From Raffaelea ambrosiae (taxonomy: Eukaryota; Ascomycota; Sordariomycetes; Ophiostomatales; Ophiostomataceae), in contig PCDI01000007.1 in assembly GCA_002778195.1 (NCBI GenBank), positions 1,785,337-1,849,336 of the forward strand: a DNA stretch of 64,000 bases, given 5' to 3'. Position numbers and translations under genes: made by a program. Shown in pieces: positions 30,962 through 43,114 of this stretch (its first letter is position 1; every line of letters starts with the position of its first letter). The notes beneath the pieces were generated by a model that saw only the letters and a program-made list of their open reading frames with translations, was not told where the DNA came from and did not search any database.

Positions 30962-32849
30962 ATGTCGAAAGAAGAAGAAGACAATCAGATTGAGTATGGA
31001 GGTGTATGTCCAGTCCCACACCCGACACGGACAATCATCGTTGACCAGGCTGGATACGCAAAAGACAGAGAACAGAAGTGGTCACCCCAGATGCTGACAC
31101 GTCCCAGTCGCCGTCCGCGAGCTCGGGCCTCTCGCCCGAGTATCGCGACTTTCTCATCGCCCGCCACGGCACCGTCGACCTCGACCCCCTGCCCTGCATG
31201 ACCGACATGGACGCTCTGAACTGGCCCAAGTCCAAGGTATGTGATGCCGTGCGTGGACATCCGGACGGAAACAGGGGGCACTGTCGCTCGTCGCTGACAT
31301 GCCATCTCATCGCCCATCCAGAAACTCGTCAACCTCTCCCTCGTCGGCTTCCACGCCCTCATGGCCACCTTCACCGCCGCCGCCATCCAGTCGGCCTTTG
31401 TCGACATTGCCGCCGACCTGGACGTCAGCGTCCAGCGTGCCAGCTACCTCACGTCCCTGGTCATCTGCATTCTCGGCGTGGCACCGCTCTTCTGGCGGCC
31501 CATCGCCCACGTCTACGGCCGTCGCCCCGTCTTCCTCACCTCCCTCGTCTGCAGTCTCGTCTGCAATGTCGGCTGTGGACTCTGCCACTCCTACGGCACG
31601 ATGGCCTTCTGCCGTGCGCTGACGGCCTTCTTCATCTGCCCGGCCGCCTCCATTGGCAGCGGCGTCGTGTCGGAGATGTTCTTCAAGAAGGAGCGCGGTC
31701 GGTACATGGGCATCTGGACCACCATGGTCACTCTGGGCGTTCCGGTTGCGCCGTTCATCTTTGGCTTTGTCGCCCTGCGCGTCGGCTACCGCTGGATCTA
31801 CTGGACTCTTGCTATTGTGAGCGCGCATCTCCATCTTTCTCCGTCGATGCCGATGCCGATGCCAATGCCGATGCCATATACTAATAGGTGCTCCTCCTCT
31901 TCTTCTTCTTCTTCCTCAGACAAACGGTGTCCAGCTTGTCCTCTACTTCTTCTTCGGTGCAGAGACGCGCTACAGTCACGAGCACTACACGCCCGGCGAG
32001 AAGCCGTCCTATATGGCCGGGCTCCTCCGCTTCCGTCGCGTCGACCCCACGCCCCTGCGCGCCGTGGACTTTGTCCAGCCGCTCTTCCTGGGCCGGCTGC
32101 CGTGCGTGGCCATCCCGGCTGCGGCGTACGCCATGATCTTCCTGTGGGGCAGCGTGATGCCCTCGATTGAGATCCCGCAGCTGTACCCCGAGCAGTTTGG
32201 CTTCAACACGCAGCAGGTCGGGCTGCAGTTCATCGCCATGATCGTGGGCACGCTCCTGGGCGAGCAGGTGGGCGGCTTTGCCTCGGACAAGTGGATGTGG
32301 GGACGGCAGCGCCGCGGCAAGGACCCCCAGCCCGAGTACCGCCTGTGGATCAGCTACGCCGGCCACCTGCTGACCATCTGCGGCGTGGTGGTGTTCGACG
32401 TGCAGACGGACCGGGCCGGCAGCCGCTGGGATGTAACGCCCCTGGTGGGTGTGGCCATTGCCGCCGCAGGCAACCAGATCGTCACCACCGTCATGGTGAC
32501 CTATGCGGTCGACTGTTACCGCACAGAGGCGGCGGGCGTGGGCGTCTTCATCATCCTGGTCCGCCAGATCTGGGGTTTCATCGGGCCGTTCTGGTATGTT
32601 CATCGTCTGATTGCATTGCTCCGTTCGCGTTTCCCCTCACCAAGCAAGCTTTTGCCAAGATCCGCCATGCCCAGACGGCTCACCCCAGTGGCTGACACGT
32701 TTCTTTTTCACAGGTTCCCGCAAATGATCGAAAGGGTAGGGCTCGCAGTCAGCTCGGCAATTGCCACGGCGCTGATGGTGGCCGTGTCCATCCTTCCGAC
32801 CATGCTGCTGCAGTGGAAGGGGGGCTCGTGGCGCCACGACGAGTCGTAA
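30962..32849 (+). CDS. MFS transporter 2 (DHA1-like drug:H+ antiporter type)
   Basis: Five exons (30962-31001, 31091-31236, 31322-31816, 31920-32593, 32714-32849) give 496 residues. After a cytoplasmic N-terminus ending DALNWPKSKKLVNLSLVGFHAL there are about twelve membrane helices. The helix 2-3 loop reads RPIAHVYGRRPVFL, matching the MFS G-x-x-x-D-x-x-GRR motif, and helix 5 has the antiporter-like VTLGVPVAPFIFGFVA. The central loop is DKWMWGRQRRGKDPQPEYRLW, typical of the fungal DHA1 branch with siderophore- and drug-like exporters. The third intron contains a GATGCC hexamer repeat (about 31849-31876). It closes the metabolic region and could export a product or toxic intermediate. Confidence 0.86.
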
Positions 32850-33544
32850 GGAATGCATGAGGGCGGAAGAAAGCTTGGCTTCTCCAACGGCAACTCACAC
32901 CAACGTGCGGTGTGCTGTCCATTGGGCTGTGCCTTCAAGGGCCAGTTATGTAAGCCGGAATAGGCTGTTTAGTTGGGCCGTTTTGTTCTGCTTGTTTTTC
33001 TCGTTTCTTTTTTTCATATCTTTGTTTCGCATCAACGATACTTTCAATACAAACCAGCGTTGCGCACCCCTGAAAAACATGGGAAACATACACGGAAACA
33101 TTCTGGTACCTTGCATCGATCCTTGGTTAAACCTGTTTTCTTTTTTTCTTTTTTTTTTCTTTTTTTTTTTTTGCCCTTGACGAGCCCTGCCAGTATTTCT
33201 CTCTCACGTGCCTCTTTCTGTCTCTCTTGCACCAGACGTGTTAGCTCAGCCGCCACCGCTCCGCCTGCTCCGATTAGAACAACCCCGCTGCAGCCATCGG
33301 AGAATATCCCTTTTGGCAACAACACATGGAGGCAGCCGCAGGGGCTGCTGCCTAGGAAATGCGGCGCAGCCTTCGTTTCTGCCTTGGCGAAAACAAAGGA
33401 TTGCAGAGGGAATACTTAAATGTGTTGGCTCACCGGCCTGGACAGCATGAGTGCTGAATACTTCGTACCTCTTACACATTTTTTTGCTCTCGGTTGACTG
33501 CAATTTTCTGTTTTTGCCTACTGTTTCCGTAGTCTTCTGAAACA
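32850..33544. other. Intergenic region
   Basis: Contains T-runs (about 33142-33172) and the promoter of the next gene. No credible gene was seen. Confidence 0.5.
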
Positions 33545-34931
33545 ATGGCTTTTCTCGACCGTTGGAACCCATTTGAACGCACTGCTCGTCGTCTTGACGC
33601 CCTTCCCATTGACGTGCCGGACCCCAGGGAGGGGCTAGAGGAGGAAGAGAAAGAGGACATCGACATCTTTGCACAGCAGCCTGTTCAGCAGGAGGCCTGC
33701 CCGCTCTTCCAGAAGCTGCCACCCGAGCTGCGCAGCCAGATCTACGCCTACGCTCTCACCGACTACCCTGACCCGTCGCCCGAGAGCCGGTACGAGGCGG
33801 AGACATGCTACACCCGGCCGTCATACTCTGCTCGGAAGCGCCACGACACCGACCTGCTCCGGACGTGCCGGGCCATCTACTGGGAGACCTGGTACATGCC
33901 GTTCCTCCTGTGCGATATGACGTTCTGGCTCACTGCGCAGGACCGCGCGCCCCCCGAGCACGACACGCACTTGGTCCAGACGACGCTCATGTTGCGCTTG
34001 GCGCGCATCTGTGAGCGGCGCATCAGGAACTATCTCAAGAGCGAGGGCACCGGCGAGGACGCCTCCTCGGCCAGGCGGGAAGAGGCCGCCAAGAAGGTCG
34101 ACAACGACATGGTCATCCACAGCCTGCGCGTCTTCACCCAGATGTACGTCATCGAGGGCGGCGCGCTCGGCCGCCTGCTGCAGATGCCGCACCTGTTTCC
34201 GCGCCGCCTCGTCGTGACCATCCGCCACGCCGACTGGTGGTTTTGGGAGAACGACGAGCCGCTCCGCTTCGAAGGCAACTGGCTCCAGGGCGTCAGCGCG
34301 GCCATGCCCTCCAGCGTGCGCGAGATCTGCATCGAGCTCGAGTCGCTCGAGCGCAAAAAGACCCAGGTCGACAGCATCGCCCAGCAGATGTGCGCGCGCT
34401 GGTTCTTCAAGTGCAACACGGCCGAGGGCAAGAGCGTGACGCTGTACCCGGACGCCACGCCCTGGGGCACCGTCCCCGACACCGGCGCCAGCGTGCCGCC
34501 CTCGACCCCGTCCTCCTTTGCCATCACCCGCTGGACCGGCTCCAGCACGTGGAATGGCCATCGGTGGACGCGTGACGAGACGGCCAAAGGCCAGATCGAC
34601 TACTACGTCATGGCGGTCACCTTCCGGCCCGAAGCAGCACTGTTGCGGAGAGGCGGCGCGGTGAGCCCCCAGGCACGACAGGCGGCGGAGAGCAATACCT
34701 ACGACCGAGGTAGTCTGAAGTTGTTTATCCCCGTGGCGGGTAAGTAACCAGGTCCTTTCTCTCTATCCCTTTTTTTTTTTTTTTTTCCCTCGCCGTGTCC
34801 TTTCTTTACAACTTTGCTCACCAGGACTAGCCAATGATTTTGAAACCCATTCCGAGAGCGATAGCAATAGCGATAGCGACTATGGCGAGGACGAGGACGA
34901 GGACGAGGACGAGAATGAGGACGACTCATAG
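33545..34931 (+). CDS. Fungal protein of unknown function with F-box-like start and acidic tail
   Basis: Two exons (33545-34739, 34825-34931) give 433 residues. Near residue 55 the sequence FQKLPPELRSQIYAYAL resembles the short leucine-rich opening common in fungal F-box-like/2EXR proteins, followed by LLRTCRAIYWETWYMPFLL. The rest is not recognised. The second exon adds a Ser/Asp/Glu tail (about 30 residues, DSNSDSDYGEDEDED type) and ends at TAG 34931; without splicing the frame would stop at 34747. The tail is clearly coding in style. Possible role: substrate recognition or a nuclear protein; neither is shown by sequence. Confidence 0.75.
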
Positions 34932-35058
34932 GCAGTGCCGTCATGTTTGGTTGAGACCCGCGTTGTGCGATACATATCAAATCTATCGAAATCACAGAAA
35001 GCTTCTCAATATACCTTCTCTGCTGCCACATGCAGCTCCGTTCCCAGTGTACAACATT

Positions 35059-38000
35059 TCATAACGTGCAGCCGACATTGTCGTTCTTTGTATTTGGTTC
35101 GCCCATATCGCCGGCCTTGTCAGCCTCGTCCAGTTCACTAACTCTGCGAGCCACATCCGTGCCAGATTCCTCGTGCTCTTGGTATTTGTCCCACTCGATT
35201 CGGCGGGCGCTTCTCTGTCTCATGGTCTCCTCGTCCACATCGCCCCATATGTGCCCAGGCTGGATTGTGCCGCCACTGATTTCCGGAAACACCGGATCGA
35301 ACCTCTTGTCCTCTTCCAAGACCTCGCTCTTTTCCACCACCGACTCCTCTGCTGCCTCCCACATGCCCTCGCGGATTTGCAGAGCAATGGTCCGGTATGT
35401 CTCGGCGTCGGCAACTTTGTTCCATCGTCTTTTCTGTGTTTCCAGAGTCTTCAGCTGTTCCAATGCTGTGTCCAAATCTGCCCGAGTCTGGATAGCCATG
35501 CGAACATCGTGTAGGACACGCAGATCATTGTCTATGTTTCCGTTTCGCGTGCGCACATAAAAACGGAGAAACGCCCGTCGTTGGCGGGCGTTGTTAGGGG
35601 CACCCGGGGAGAAGCAGCGGAATCGAAACCATTGCCAAGGAGTAAATCCTCCTACATCGCGACTATGGACGTCGATGTGGGGGATATCCTGCTCAGCAAG
35701 CAAATTGAGAACGTCCACCGTGTAATAATTGGTCGCATAGTGGAACATGTTCCAATGGTGGACGTTGTCAGATATATTGTCCAGTCGCGCACCCGCTTGC
35801 AGGAGTGTTGTGGCCTTGAAAACGCAGCCAGGCCCCTGAAGAACCGTGTTGAGAGGTGTCCACATGTTGCGCCCCCGTGCATCGATGTCCGCTCCAGCAG
35901 CAAGAAGAAGATCCATCTTGCTCCTGAATAAGGACCTCTGCGTCGCAGAATTCGTGACTACCAGAGCCAGGTTGTGCAATGGTGTGTCGTGTGGGTGCTT
36001 GAGCCGTGCTAGAGACGGCCTGTAGCGCAGCAACACCTCCACCACGTCTAGGGATACCTCCTTTTCCGAAATCGTGGCAACAGACAGGGTGTTCCCGTTC
36101 ACATAGGCAGGAGCTTCGGCATTGCAGCCAGCACGCAAGAGCTCTTCGGTCATGCGTGGCCGGTTGCACGCTGCCGACATGGAGATGGGTGTTTGGCTAT
36201 ACAGGGCAAATTGGTCCACGTCTGCGCCTCGGCTGAGAAGGAGATGCAGAGCCACCACATTGTCGTTCGCCACGGCAAGATGGATAGGCGCAAAACCAGT
36301 CTCGTCAATCGTGTCGATCGTCCAGGGCTCTGCGTCGAGGGCCTCTAGCACAGCGTCGTTGTTTCCTGTTTTCACCGCCGCGTGCAAGCGAGTGGAGCGA
36401 AGCACAGGTGGGTTGAGATCGTACTGAAGAAGGCGCAAAATGCTCTCTGGTACTGTTTCGCCTCGCGATACACAGTATGTCTTCATCTGGCAATATGCCA
36501 GTACCATACTACACGGGCCACTGCGTCAGTCAACGGTTACAGCCCAGTTGTATGACCGCCATGCAAGTTTGCCAATACCTATCCAGTCCCATTTTGGCGA
36601 GAATGGGCGCCCACAGCGTTTGCAGGGTGTCGATGACTGGCCAGTTTTGGGCTTCGAGGGCGAGCTATTGCAGCAGCAAACGGGTCAATAATAAGTCAGA
36701 CTTCTCGGGGCAATGCTTGGAAGTATCTCACCAGCATAGGATGCATAGATATGGTCGTATCAGACGGATAGAGCAGGCCATGCTCTTCCATGGAATCGAG
36801 AAGCTCGGCCGGTGTGCCGGCTTTCAAAGCATTGAAAATCTTGGGGTGGAGATCAATAGTGCGGGCAACCGTAAAATGCATCGTTGATCCCAGGTTCAAC
36901 ATGCTCGGGAGAGATACAAGGTACAACGCAGCTCTCAAGCACAGCCATTTGGGAAGCAGGTATTGGACCTGGATGATGGAGTTGCGAGTCCGTCGACACG
37001 CAGGAACAGTGCATGGCGGGCGGTTCCATACGGGCGTCAAGCCATAGCTGATCATGACAGAACCGAAAACCGACTCTTGGTTGCCAGATGTCCAGGTTGG
37101 GCGCGCCTTTGTAGCATGGCACGCGCACTGACAGCCGGCTCTGCAAGCGCCCAGCATAGACGCCTGTATGCTCACGAACCGCTCGTCAAACCCACCAGAA
37201 TTCTCTTGTCGAACCAGACTATCAGGCGAGGATTTTCCCGCGTCAGATCTGTCGTGTATCAAGAGATTCGACGTGCTCTCCGCCATATCCGGGCCACTTT
37301 TCGAGATCGCCACCACTGCCCCGTCGTCTTCGGAAGATGGTGCGTCCATTTGTGGTTTGGAATCGGGCGTGTCTTGGCTGCCACGTCTTTGACGTGAACG
37401 GTCCACAAGAGCCGTCTTGATGTCTGTGATGTCAATCTGCATCGCGGTCACCCGCTTGTGCAGAGACCTAGAAATGCCCGTCAGGACTTGGTGCCAAGAA
37501 CGGGGCGATTCGTGGAGACCACCCTCTGAGGCATGCATGTATACGCAGATACATACAGTTGCTTGTGCGAAGTGAATATGGACACCGCTGACTGCAGGTC
37601 TTTTACCGCTTGTCCAGCCTTGCCATTCAACGAGGCTAGTTTAAATTTTGCCTGTATCAATTTCCTCTTGCGGATCTTGACCGTCTGGTTGGGCCCGGTG
37701 CGCTCGCCTAGGCGGAACTCTTTGATGAATTCCTCTATTGCTGCCAGGAGGCTATCGATGCTTATCCGGGCCTGGACAAGGAGTGGGTCTTCCAGGTGCT
37801 GTTCGTCCACTTCGGCGCTCTCCTCCGCCAGCTCCTGGAGGCGACGGAGCCAGAGCCGAAGAGTCTCGATCTAGCACAGCATTAGTAGTGGGTGTAGATG
37901 AAAAAACACTGCACCAGCAGTTGCGACTGTCTACTCACTCTATTGATCAGAGCCGCTGCCTCGTCGTTCAGCACATACAGTTGCCTCAGAAAGATCGCAC

Positions 38001-38067
38001 CTTTGCCCAGGCTGTTGACGGCCTGCGCGATGGCGATGAAGCTGGACACGGCACCAACCACCTCCAT
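35059..38067 (-). CDS. Ankyrin-repeat protein with fungal STAND-like N-terminus
   Basis: Five minus-strand exons (38067-37939, 37870-37557, 37467-36732, 36664-36579, 36508-35059) give 904 residues. The start, MEVVGAVSSFIAIAQAV, and the following helices resemble the N-terminal domain of fungal NLR/STAND proteins (PigL_N/Helo-like). A Ser/Asp-rich linker follows, then a Cys-rich segment CRAGCQCACH with a conserved SVMISYGLTPVW block seen in many Sordariomycete ankyrin proteins. About six ankyrin repeats follow (for example TGFAPIHLAVANDNVVALHLLLSRGADVD). The C-terminal part is charged and helical. No NACHT or NB-ARC nucleotide-binding domain lies between. A role in self/non-self recognition or signalling is inferred from architecture only. 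Confidence 0.82.
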
Positions 38068-38428
38068 TTTTTTTTTCTTTGATTCACAGCTCAAGTGACT
38101 AATAAGATAATGGATATTTGCCAAGTACAAACCCTGGGAAAGAGGAAAGGAAAGGAAACTCCACGTCGTGATGCTTTCACCTGGCTTGCCTTCAGCCTCA
38201 CTTGACCACCTCTGTAAGCGGCAGCGTCCAATGAGAGCTTAGCGTGCTGGCGCTAGGCAGATTCCCCCAAATACGGGGATGTCTTAGCTGATAATACGTA
38301 GCGGACTCGCCCGCCGCTTTCTCCAGTAAACGGATAAACAGTTTTCCGACGCATTTTGGCGAGCTTCGATAACTTCTTGTCCTTGGGCCTCACATTTCTG
38401 CCCTCCCGCCATCCCAGCGTCCCCAACA
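38068..38428. promoter_or_regulatory. Divergent promoter, ankyrin gene and Urn1-like gene
   Basis: About 360 bp between divergent start codons. A short T-run lies next to the ankyrin start. No specific element is recognised. Confidence 0.45.
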
Positions 38429-39955
38429 ATGGCCGGCGAATTGACAAAGCCTCCGACCAGCTCGTCGCTTCCACCCCTGCCGCCGGGGTGGACTGAGCAC
38501 AAAGCACCGTCCGGACACACATACTTCTACAACGCAGCGACCAAAGAGTCTACCTACAAACGGCCTGCCCAGGCCCAGGCCCAAACACCGCCGCCACCTC
38601 CACGTCCTCCTGTCAGTCGCCCCAACTTGCCAGCGCAACCGCCAGTCTTCCGACCACAGCCGCAGCTTCCCCTACAACCTCCCAGACCCTACCTGAACCT
38701 GTCCGATCCGCGGGTCGCAAATGCTTTCATCGCCGCAAACACTGCGCCGGCGGAGAAACCGCAACCGCGCGGCGGTCCTCATGGACGACGACCGCAACAC
38801 CAGAACCGTCCTCGCCATGGACCCGTCGACAGACCGCGGTCCAAGGTACCCATTCCAGGGTGCGAGCCATGGATTCTGGTCTACACCAAGTACGGTCGGC
38901 GTTTTGTCTACAACCCTGCCAAAAACCAGAGCTACTGGCGCATCCCCGAAAAGCTGCAGGCAGCACTGCTGGAGATGGACAAGGAGCATGTCCGGCGAAA
39001 GGCGCTCGGGCAAGACGAAGCAGGTAGCACGGATAAGTCAAAATCAGACGCGCAAGGGGCAGGCACAGCAGGGGCCCCTTCAAGCGCCCCCAACGTCGTG
39101 CCTGAAGGTGTCGACTACGACAGCTCCGAATACGAAGAAGTTGAGGTAACGGACGACGAGGACGAAAATGGCGAAGACGGCGAGGGTGGACCTTCAAAGC
39201 GGCAACGGACAGAAGAGGCTGCGCCAAGCGGACCGGTCGAATTTAGTGAGGCCGACATTGCCTTCCAGCTGCAGGAGATGGCCGGCGGGGACTGGCAGGG
39301 AGACATGGAGGAGGAGGGCGACTGGCCGTATGGCGAGGGTGGAGAGGCCGGCGAAGGCGGCGACTATGATGGCTACGGCGGCGACGATGATGGCAACGAC
39401 GAAAATGGGCCCGGGCTCTTCAAAGCCCTGCTCGACGACTTCAAGATCAACCCCTACAGCGCCTGGGACAAGCTGATGGAAGAGGGCAAGATCTTTGACG
39501 ACCCGCGCTACACGGCCCTGCACTCCATGAAGGAGCGCAAGGCCGTTTGGGAGGAGTGGTCGCGGGAGAGGATTCAAGTGCTCAAGGAGAAGAAGGCGAG
39601 CGAAGCTAAGAAAGACCCCAAGACGGCATACTTCCAGCTGCTGCAGGCGCACGCTACGACCAAGCTGTACTGGGCCGAGTTCAAGCGCAAGTACCGCAAA
39701 GAAACTGCCATGCGCGACCTGTCGCTGGCCGAGCGTGACAAGGAGAAGTGGTACCGGGAGTACACGGGGCGGCTGAAGCTTCCGACGGCAAGGCGGAAAG
39801 CAGACTTGCTAGCGCTGCTAGACTCGATTTCCGCGGACACGCTCAGCTCGGTAGACGACTTGCCGTCCAAGCTGACTACGGACATGCGGTATCTCTCGTT
39901 GGATGCCAGCGTGCGGGACCCGTTGGTAGAAGCATACATAGGGAATCCATCATAA
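38429..39955 (+). CDS. WW/FF-domain splicing factor, Urn1-like
   Basis: Intronless gene of 508 residues. Residues about 13-47 form a WW domain (LPPGWTEHKAPSGHTYFYNAATKESTYKRP). A second WW-like segment follows at about 150-182 (WILVYTKYGRRFVYNPAKNQSYW). An acidic stretch precedes an FF domain (FKALLDDFKINPYSAWDKL, then IFDDPRYTALHSMKERKAVWEEW). This order is that of the Urn1/Dre4 splicing-associated proteins; it is too short for Prp40, which has several FF domains. Proline-rich linkers lie between the domains. It probably binds spliceosomal proline-rich partners in the nucleus. Confidence 0.83.
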   Translation: MAGELTKPPTSSSLPPLPPGWTEHKAPSGHTYFYNAATKESTYKRPAQAQAQTPPPPPRPPVSRPNLPAQPPVFRPQPQLPLQPPRPYLNLSDPRVANAFIAANTAPAEKPQPRGGPHGRRPQHQNRPRHGPVDRPRSKVPIPGCEPWILVYTKYGRRFVYNPAKNQSYWRIPEKLQAALLEMDKEHVRRKALGQDEAGSTDKSKSDAQGAGTAGAPSSAPNVVPEGVDYDSSEYEEVEVTDDEDENGEDGEGGPSKRQRTEEAAPSGPVEFSEADIAFQLQEMAGGDWQGDMEEEGDWPYGEGGEAGEGGDYDGYGGDDDGNDENGPGLFKALLDDFKINPYSAWDKLMEEGKIFDDPRYTALHSMKERKAVWEEWSRERIQVLKEKKASEAKKDPKTAYFQLLQAHATTKLYWAEFKRKYRKETAMRDLSLAERDKEKWYREYTGRLKLPTARRKADLLALLDSISADTLSSVDDLPSKLTTDMRYLSLDASVRDPLVEAYIGNPS

Positions 39956-40315
39956 GAAAAGGGCGGGTAGCTTTGTGTGGGAAACCCAAAAAGAGAAGTG
40001 GGAAATGAAGCATTTAGCGACCGCCATGCATCATCACAATACAATAATGAACTTGCTTTGGAGAATACACTTTCTTCGAAGAATTGAGTGCTGTGGATTC
40101 AAATTCAATGCTGCATTGAAAGCGTGTCAAGTTCGAGAAAACCGAGTGAAAAAGTAAAAATAAAAATAAAAAAACTCCCAGAAGAAACGATATAAGATAA
40201 ACAATGTTTAAAGTAGAGAAACTCCCCAGTCCATGCAGACGCCATTCTCCCCACCATACGCAGAAAATCAAAAAACTTCGCAGTCGAGTGTGTAGTTGTT
40301 CCATCAGCAGTCCGT
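39956..40315. other. Intergenic between convergent genes
   Basis: The 3' flanks of the Urn1-like and Tapt1 genes, AT-rich with AAATAAAAATAAA-type sequence near 40157. No gene was seen. Confidence 0.5.
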
Positions 40316-43114
40316 CTACCAGATCCGTTTGGCAATCATCTCGTATCGGGTGATCGTATTCAGGTCCATCTCTTTCTTCCCCTTGCCCGTGTCGCGGCGC
40401 ATCCGCTCCTTCTGCTTGCGCAGGCCCTCTGGGTCGTCCTTGAACAGCCACCGTCTCCGCTCTTCGCCGACCTCCACTTTGCTGTACGCCCCAGTCCGTT
40501 TGCCCGTGGTTTCAAAGGATTCCGGCTCGGCCGTTCCATTTGCCACAGCTGCCTCTTTCAGTTTCATCACCGCGTAGCGGTTACGCGAGTAGCGGAGCAA
40601 GGCCATGCCCAACAGGAGCTTGGCGATGAGCAGGATCAGAAACGTCAGAAAGAAGACCACCAGCATGGTCACGCCGGCAATGATGGAGTCGCTCGACCAC
40701 CAGCTCATAGATGACGAGGCGATCGTGTCACCGACCGAGTAAGGCTTGCCGTAGACGGCCCGCCCCAAAGCGTTGCGGATGACCGCGTCCAGGCGCTCCA
40801 ACGAAGCAACCATGGCAGGACTCGATGGCGTCGCCGAGGAGGATGTCATCGACGGCGGCAGAGGCGAGGGAATGTGTGTGGCCAGGAACATGTGGTAGGT
40901 CTGCACCGACGTCCGAATGAAGAGCGTGCAAAGGGGAATCAAAGGCAGACCTAGGCGACGCATCAACGCCGGAGCCACAAATGCCTGGGAAATTGTGCAA
41001 TGTTAGCAGCGGTTCGGATAAAGGTTCCGGTGGGTTTGGGGAGGGTATCTCACATTCGTGTAGTAGTCCTTGCAAAGAATATCCAGGACACGGCTGTAGA
41101 ATTTGGGCTTGATGTTGTTGAACTTGTTAATGTACGCGTGCTTGATCCAGTCAACAATCATCTCGCTGCCGATCACGATAAGGAACGGCGACAGGACCTC
41201 GCCTGAGGCCAGCCACGACGGCAGGATCGTGAAGCTCGCCGGCAGGATGGAGGCGCTGTGCACGGGTGCGTTGGCCGAGGAAGGAGACAGGTACTCGTCG
41301 GCGCCGCCGCTGAGGTCATTACCACCGCCGCCGAGGCCGATCCCAGGCACGGACAGCCCGCCAATCTCGACAATGTTGCGGAGGGCAATGATGAACAGCA
41401 CGATCCACAGTTGGAAGCGCTCGACAATGTCGGCGCAGGCCAGCTGAAAGGTGTTTTCCTTCTCGGTGCGCTTGAATACGCTGCTCTTGACCTCGACAAA
41501 CTGGTTGGACATGAGCAGCGACAGCAGCGCGTTTGAGTACGAATTGACCGCCACATTCAGCGTGATCACCTGGTAGAAGAGCACCACCGAGTGCACAATG
41601 TTGTACACCAGCGCCAGCAGGAACATGCCAAACGGCAGCATGATCTTGGAGCGGCCCGACGCATTGCGCGAGAGCGTCTCCGAGCTGAACAGGCACTCAA
41701 ACACGTCCTGCCCAAGCGCCGACAGCAGCCGGTCGCCCACTTCCACCAGGTTGTAGATCACGTACAGCTTCACGGCCGACTGCGCACGGATGAAATGGTA
41801 CATGCGGCTGGCATCGAGGTTCATCAGGGCCACCGCGCTGAAAACGATCACGGCGCCCTGCAAGAGATCGGCCTTGTGGAACGACGTCAGGTTCGACGGG
41901 ACCGACTTGGTCCGGCGGTGGCCCAGCCGTGAGCGCATCGCCTTGCCCGATGTCTGTCCGCTCGGAGCCATCTTGGTGTCGCCATTGGCATAGTGGGCTC
42001 GCCGTGCCTGGCTCGGCACAGGCGTGGCCTTTTCCGGTGCTTGCGGTGGGGGCACCTCATGTCTAGTCGTTGTCGCCGTGTCTCGCCTCTCCGGCAGTCT
42101 ACCCCGGTTGGCATTCGATTTCTCGGTGCCTTCGTCGGTCGGCCGTGGTGGTGGTACCACAGATACCGATGCGCGGCGGTCTTTACCCCGTTCCCACATC
42201 CGTCCCAGTCCCTCCCACACAAACGCAATCAGCCATCGCGCCTCCTTGCCAACGAGATACATCCACCATCTTGACAAAACTCCGAGAGCAATGCAGAAAC
42301 GCATGGGCAGAATGGTCAGGGTCCACAGCCATGCGTCCAAGCAAGCAAAGGCGCCAAAGTTGATCGTTCTCTCGAGGAAGGTCGGCAACAGCAAGAAGTT
42401 CTTGAGCCGCTCAAACTTCACTGCGTTGGACTCGTACGGGATGTCGTTCGCGTACGAGTGGTGGATGTAGAACGGGCTGGGCCGCTGCCCTGCAAGCTCC
42501 AGCTGCAGCAAGGTCGGGATGGACATCGGAGGCAGTGGTATGGCCGGCGGCATGGGCGAAGGGTATCGCTGGTCTGTAGGTGGAGGCAGAGTCTTCTCTT
42601 GCGGGATGTGGCCGCTGTGCTCGGGAGTCGGTATCGGAACACTGTTCTCCAGGTTCAGAGGCGGGGGCCGCGGCACCGGATTGTAGGAATGGCGTCGGCT
42701 GGCTGCGTGGTTGGCCGAACTCTGCGAGTTGGACTTGTGTCGACTCGTGGGAGGCGGCGTGGACATGTTGCGGGAGGAGCTGCTACTGCGGGCATGCTGC
42801 TGGGGTCTCTGGACGGCATTCTCGTGCGGTGGGCGGTAGATTTCGGCGGGCTCTTGTGTGAAAACGGCCGTATCGAGAACTGGCTGTGCTGGGAACTTGA
42901 AGGTCTCCAGGATCGGGTCGGCACTGGATATGTGAGGCTCCAGGTCGATGCTCTCTTGGGGAATTGCTGCTAAAGGGAAGGCCTCCGTCAACCCAGCCGT
43001 GCCGTTGGTTGGAAACTGTCGTAAATCGTCTGCATACTGTGTCTCTCTCGGTCTGGCATATTGCGACTCCTTCTGGCCGTTCCCTGCGGCCTCTTCAGCA
43101 ATGGGCACAGCCAT
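40316..43114 (-). CDS. Tapt1/Emp65 family ER membrane protein
   Basis: Two minus-strand exons (43114-41054 and 40984-40316) give 909 residues. After a long disordered, Pro/Ser-rich N-terminus, the conserved block begins with LLLPTFLERTINFGAFACLDAWLWTLTILPMRF. It continues with DLLQGAVIVFSAVALMNLDASRMYHFIRAQSAVKLYVIYN and VGDRLLSALGQDVFECL, and ends with SEMIVDWIKHAYINKFN. These are signature segments of the TAPT1/Emp65 family (PF05346), multi-span ER proteins linked to ER protein quality control (Slp1-Emp65 complex in yeast). The second exon adds further helices and a basic tail. The phase-0 intron has GTGAGA/CCCAG sites. Confidence 0.9.
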
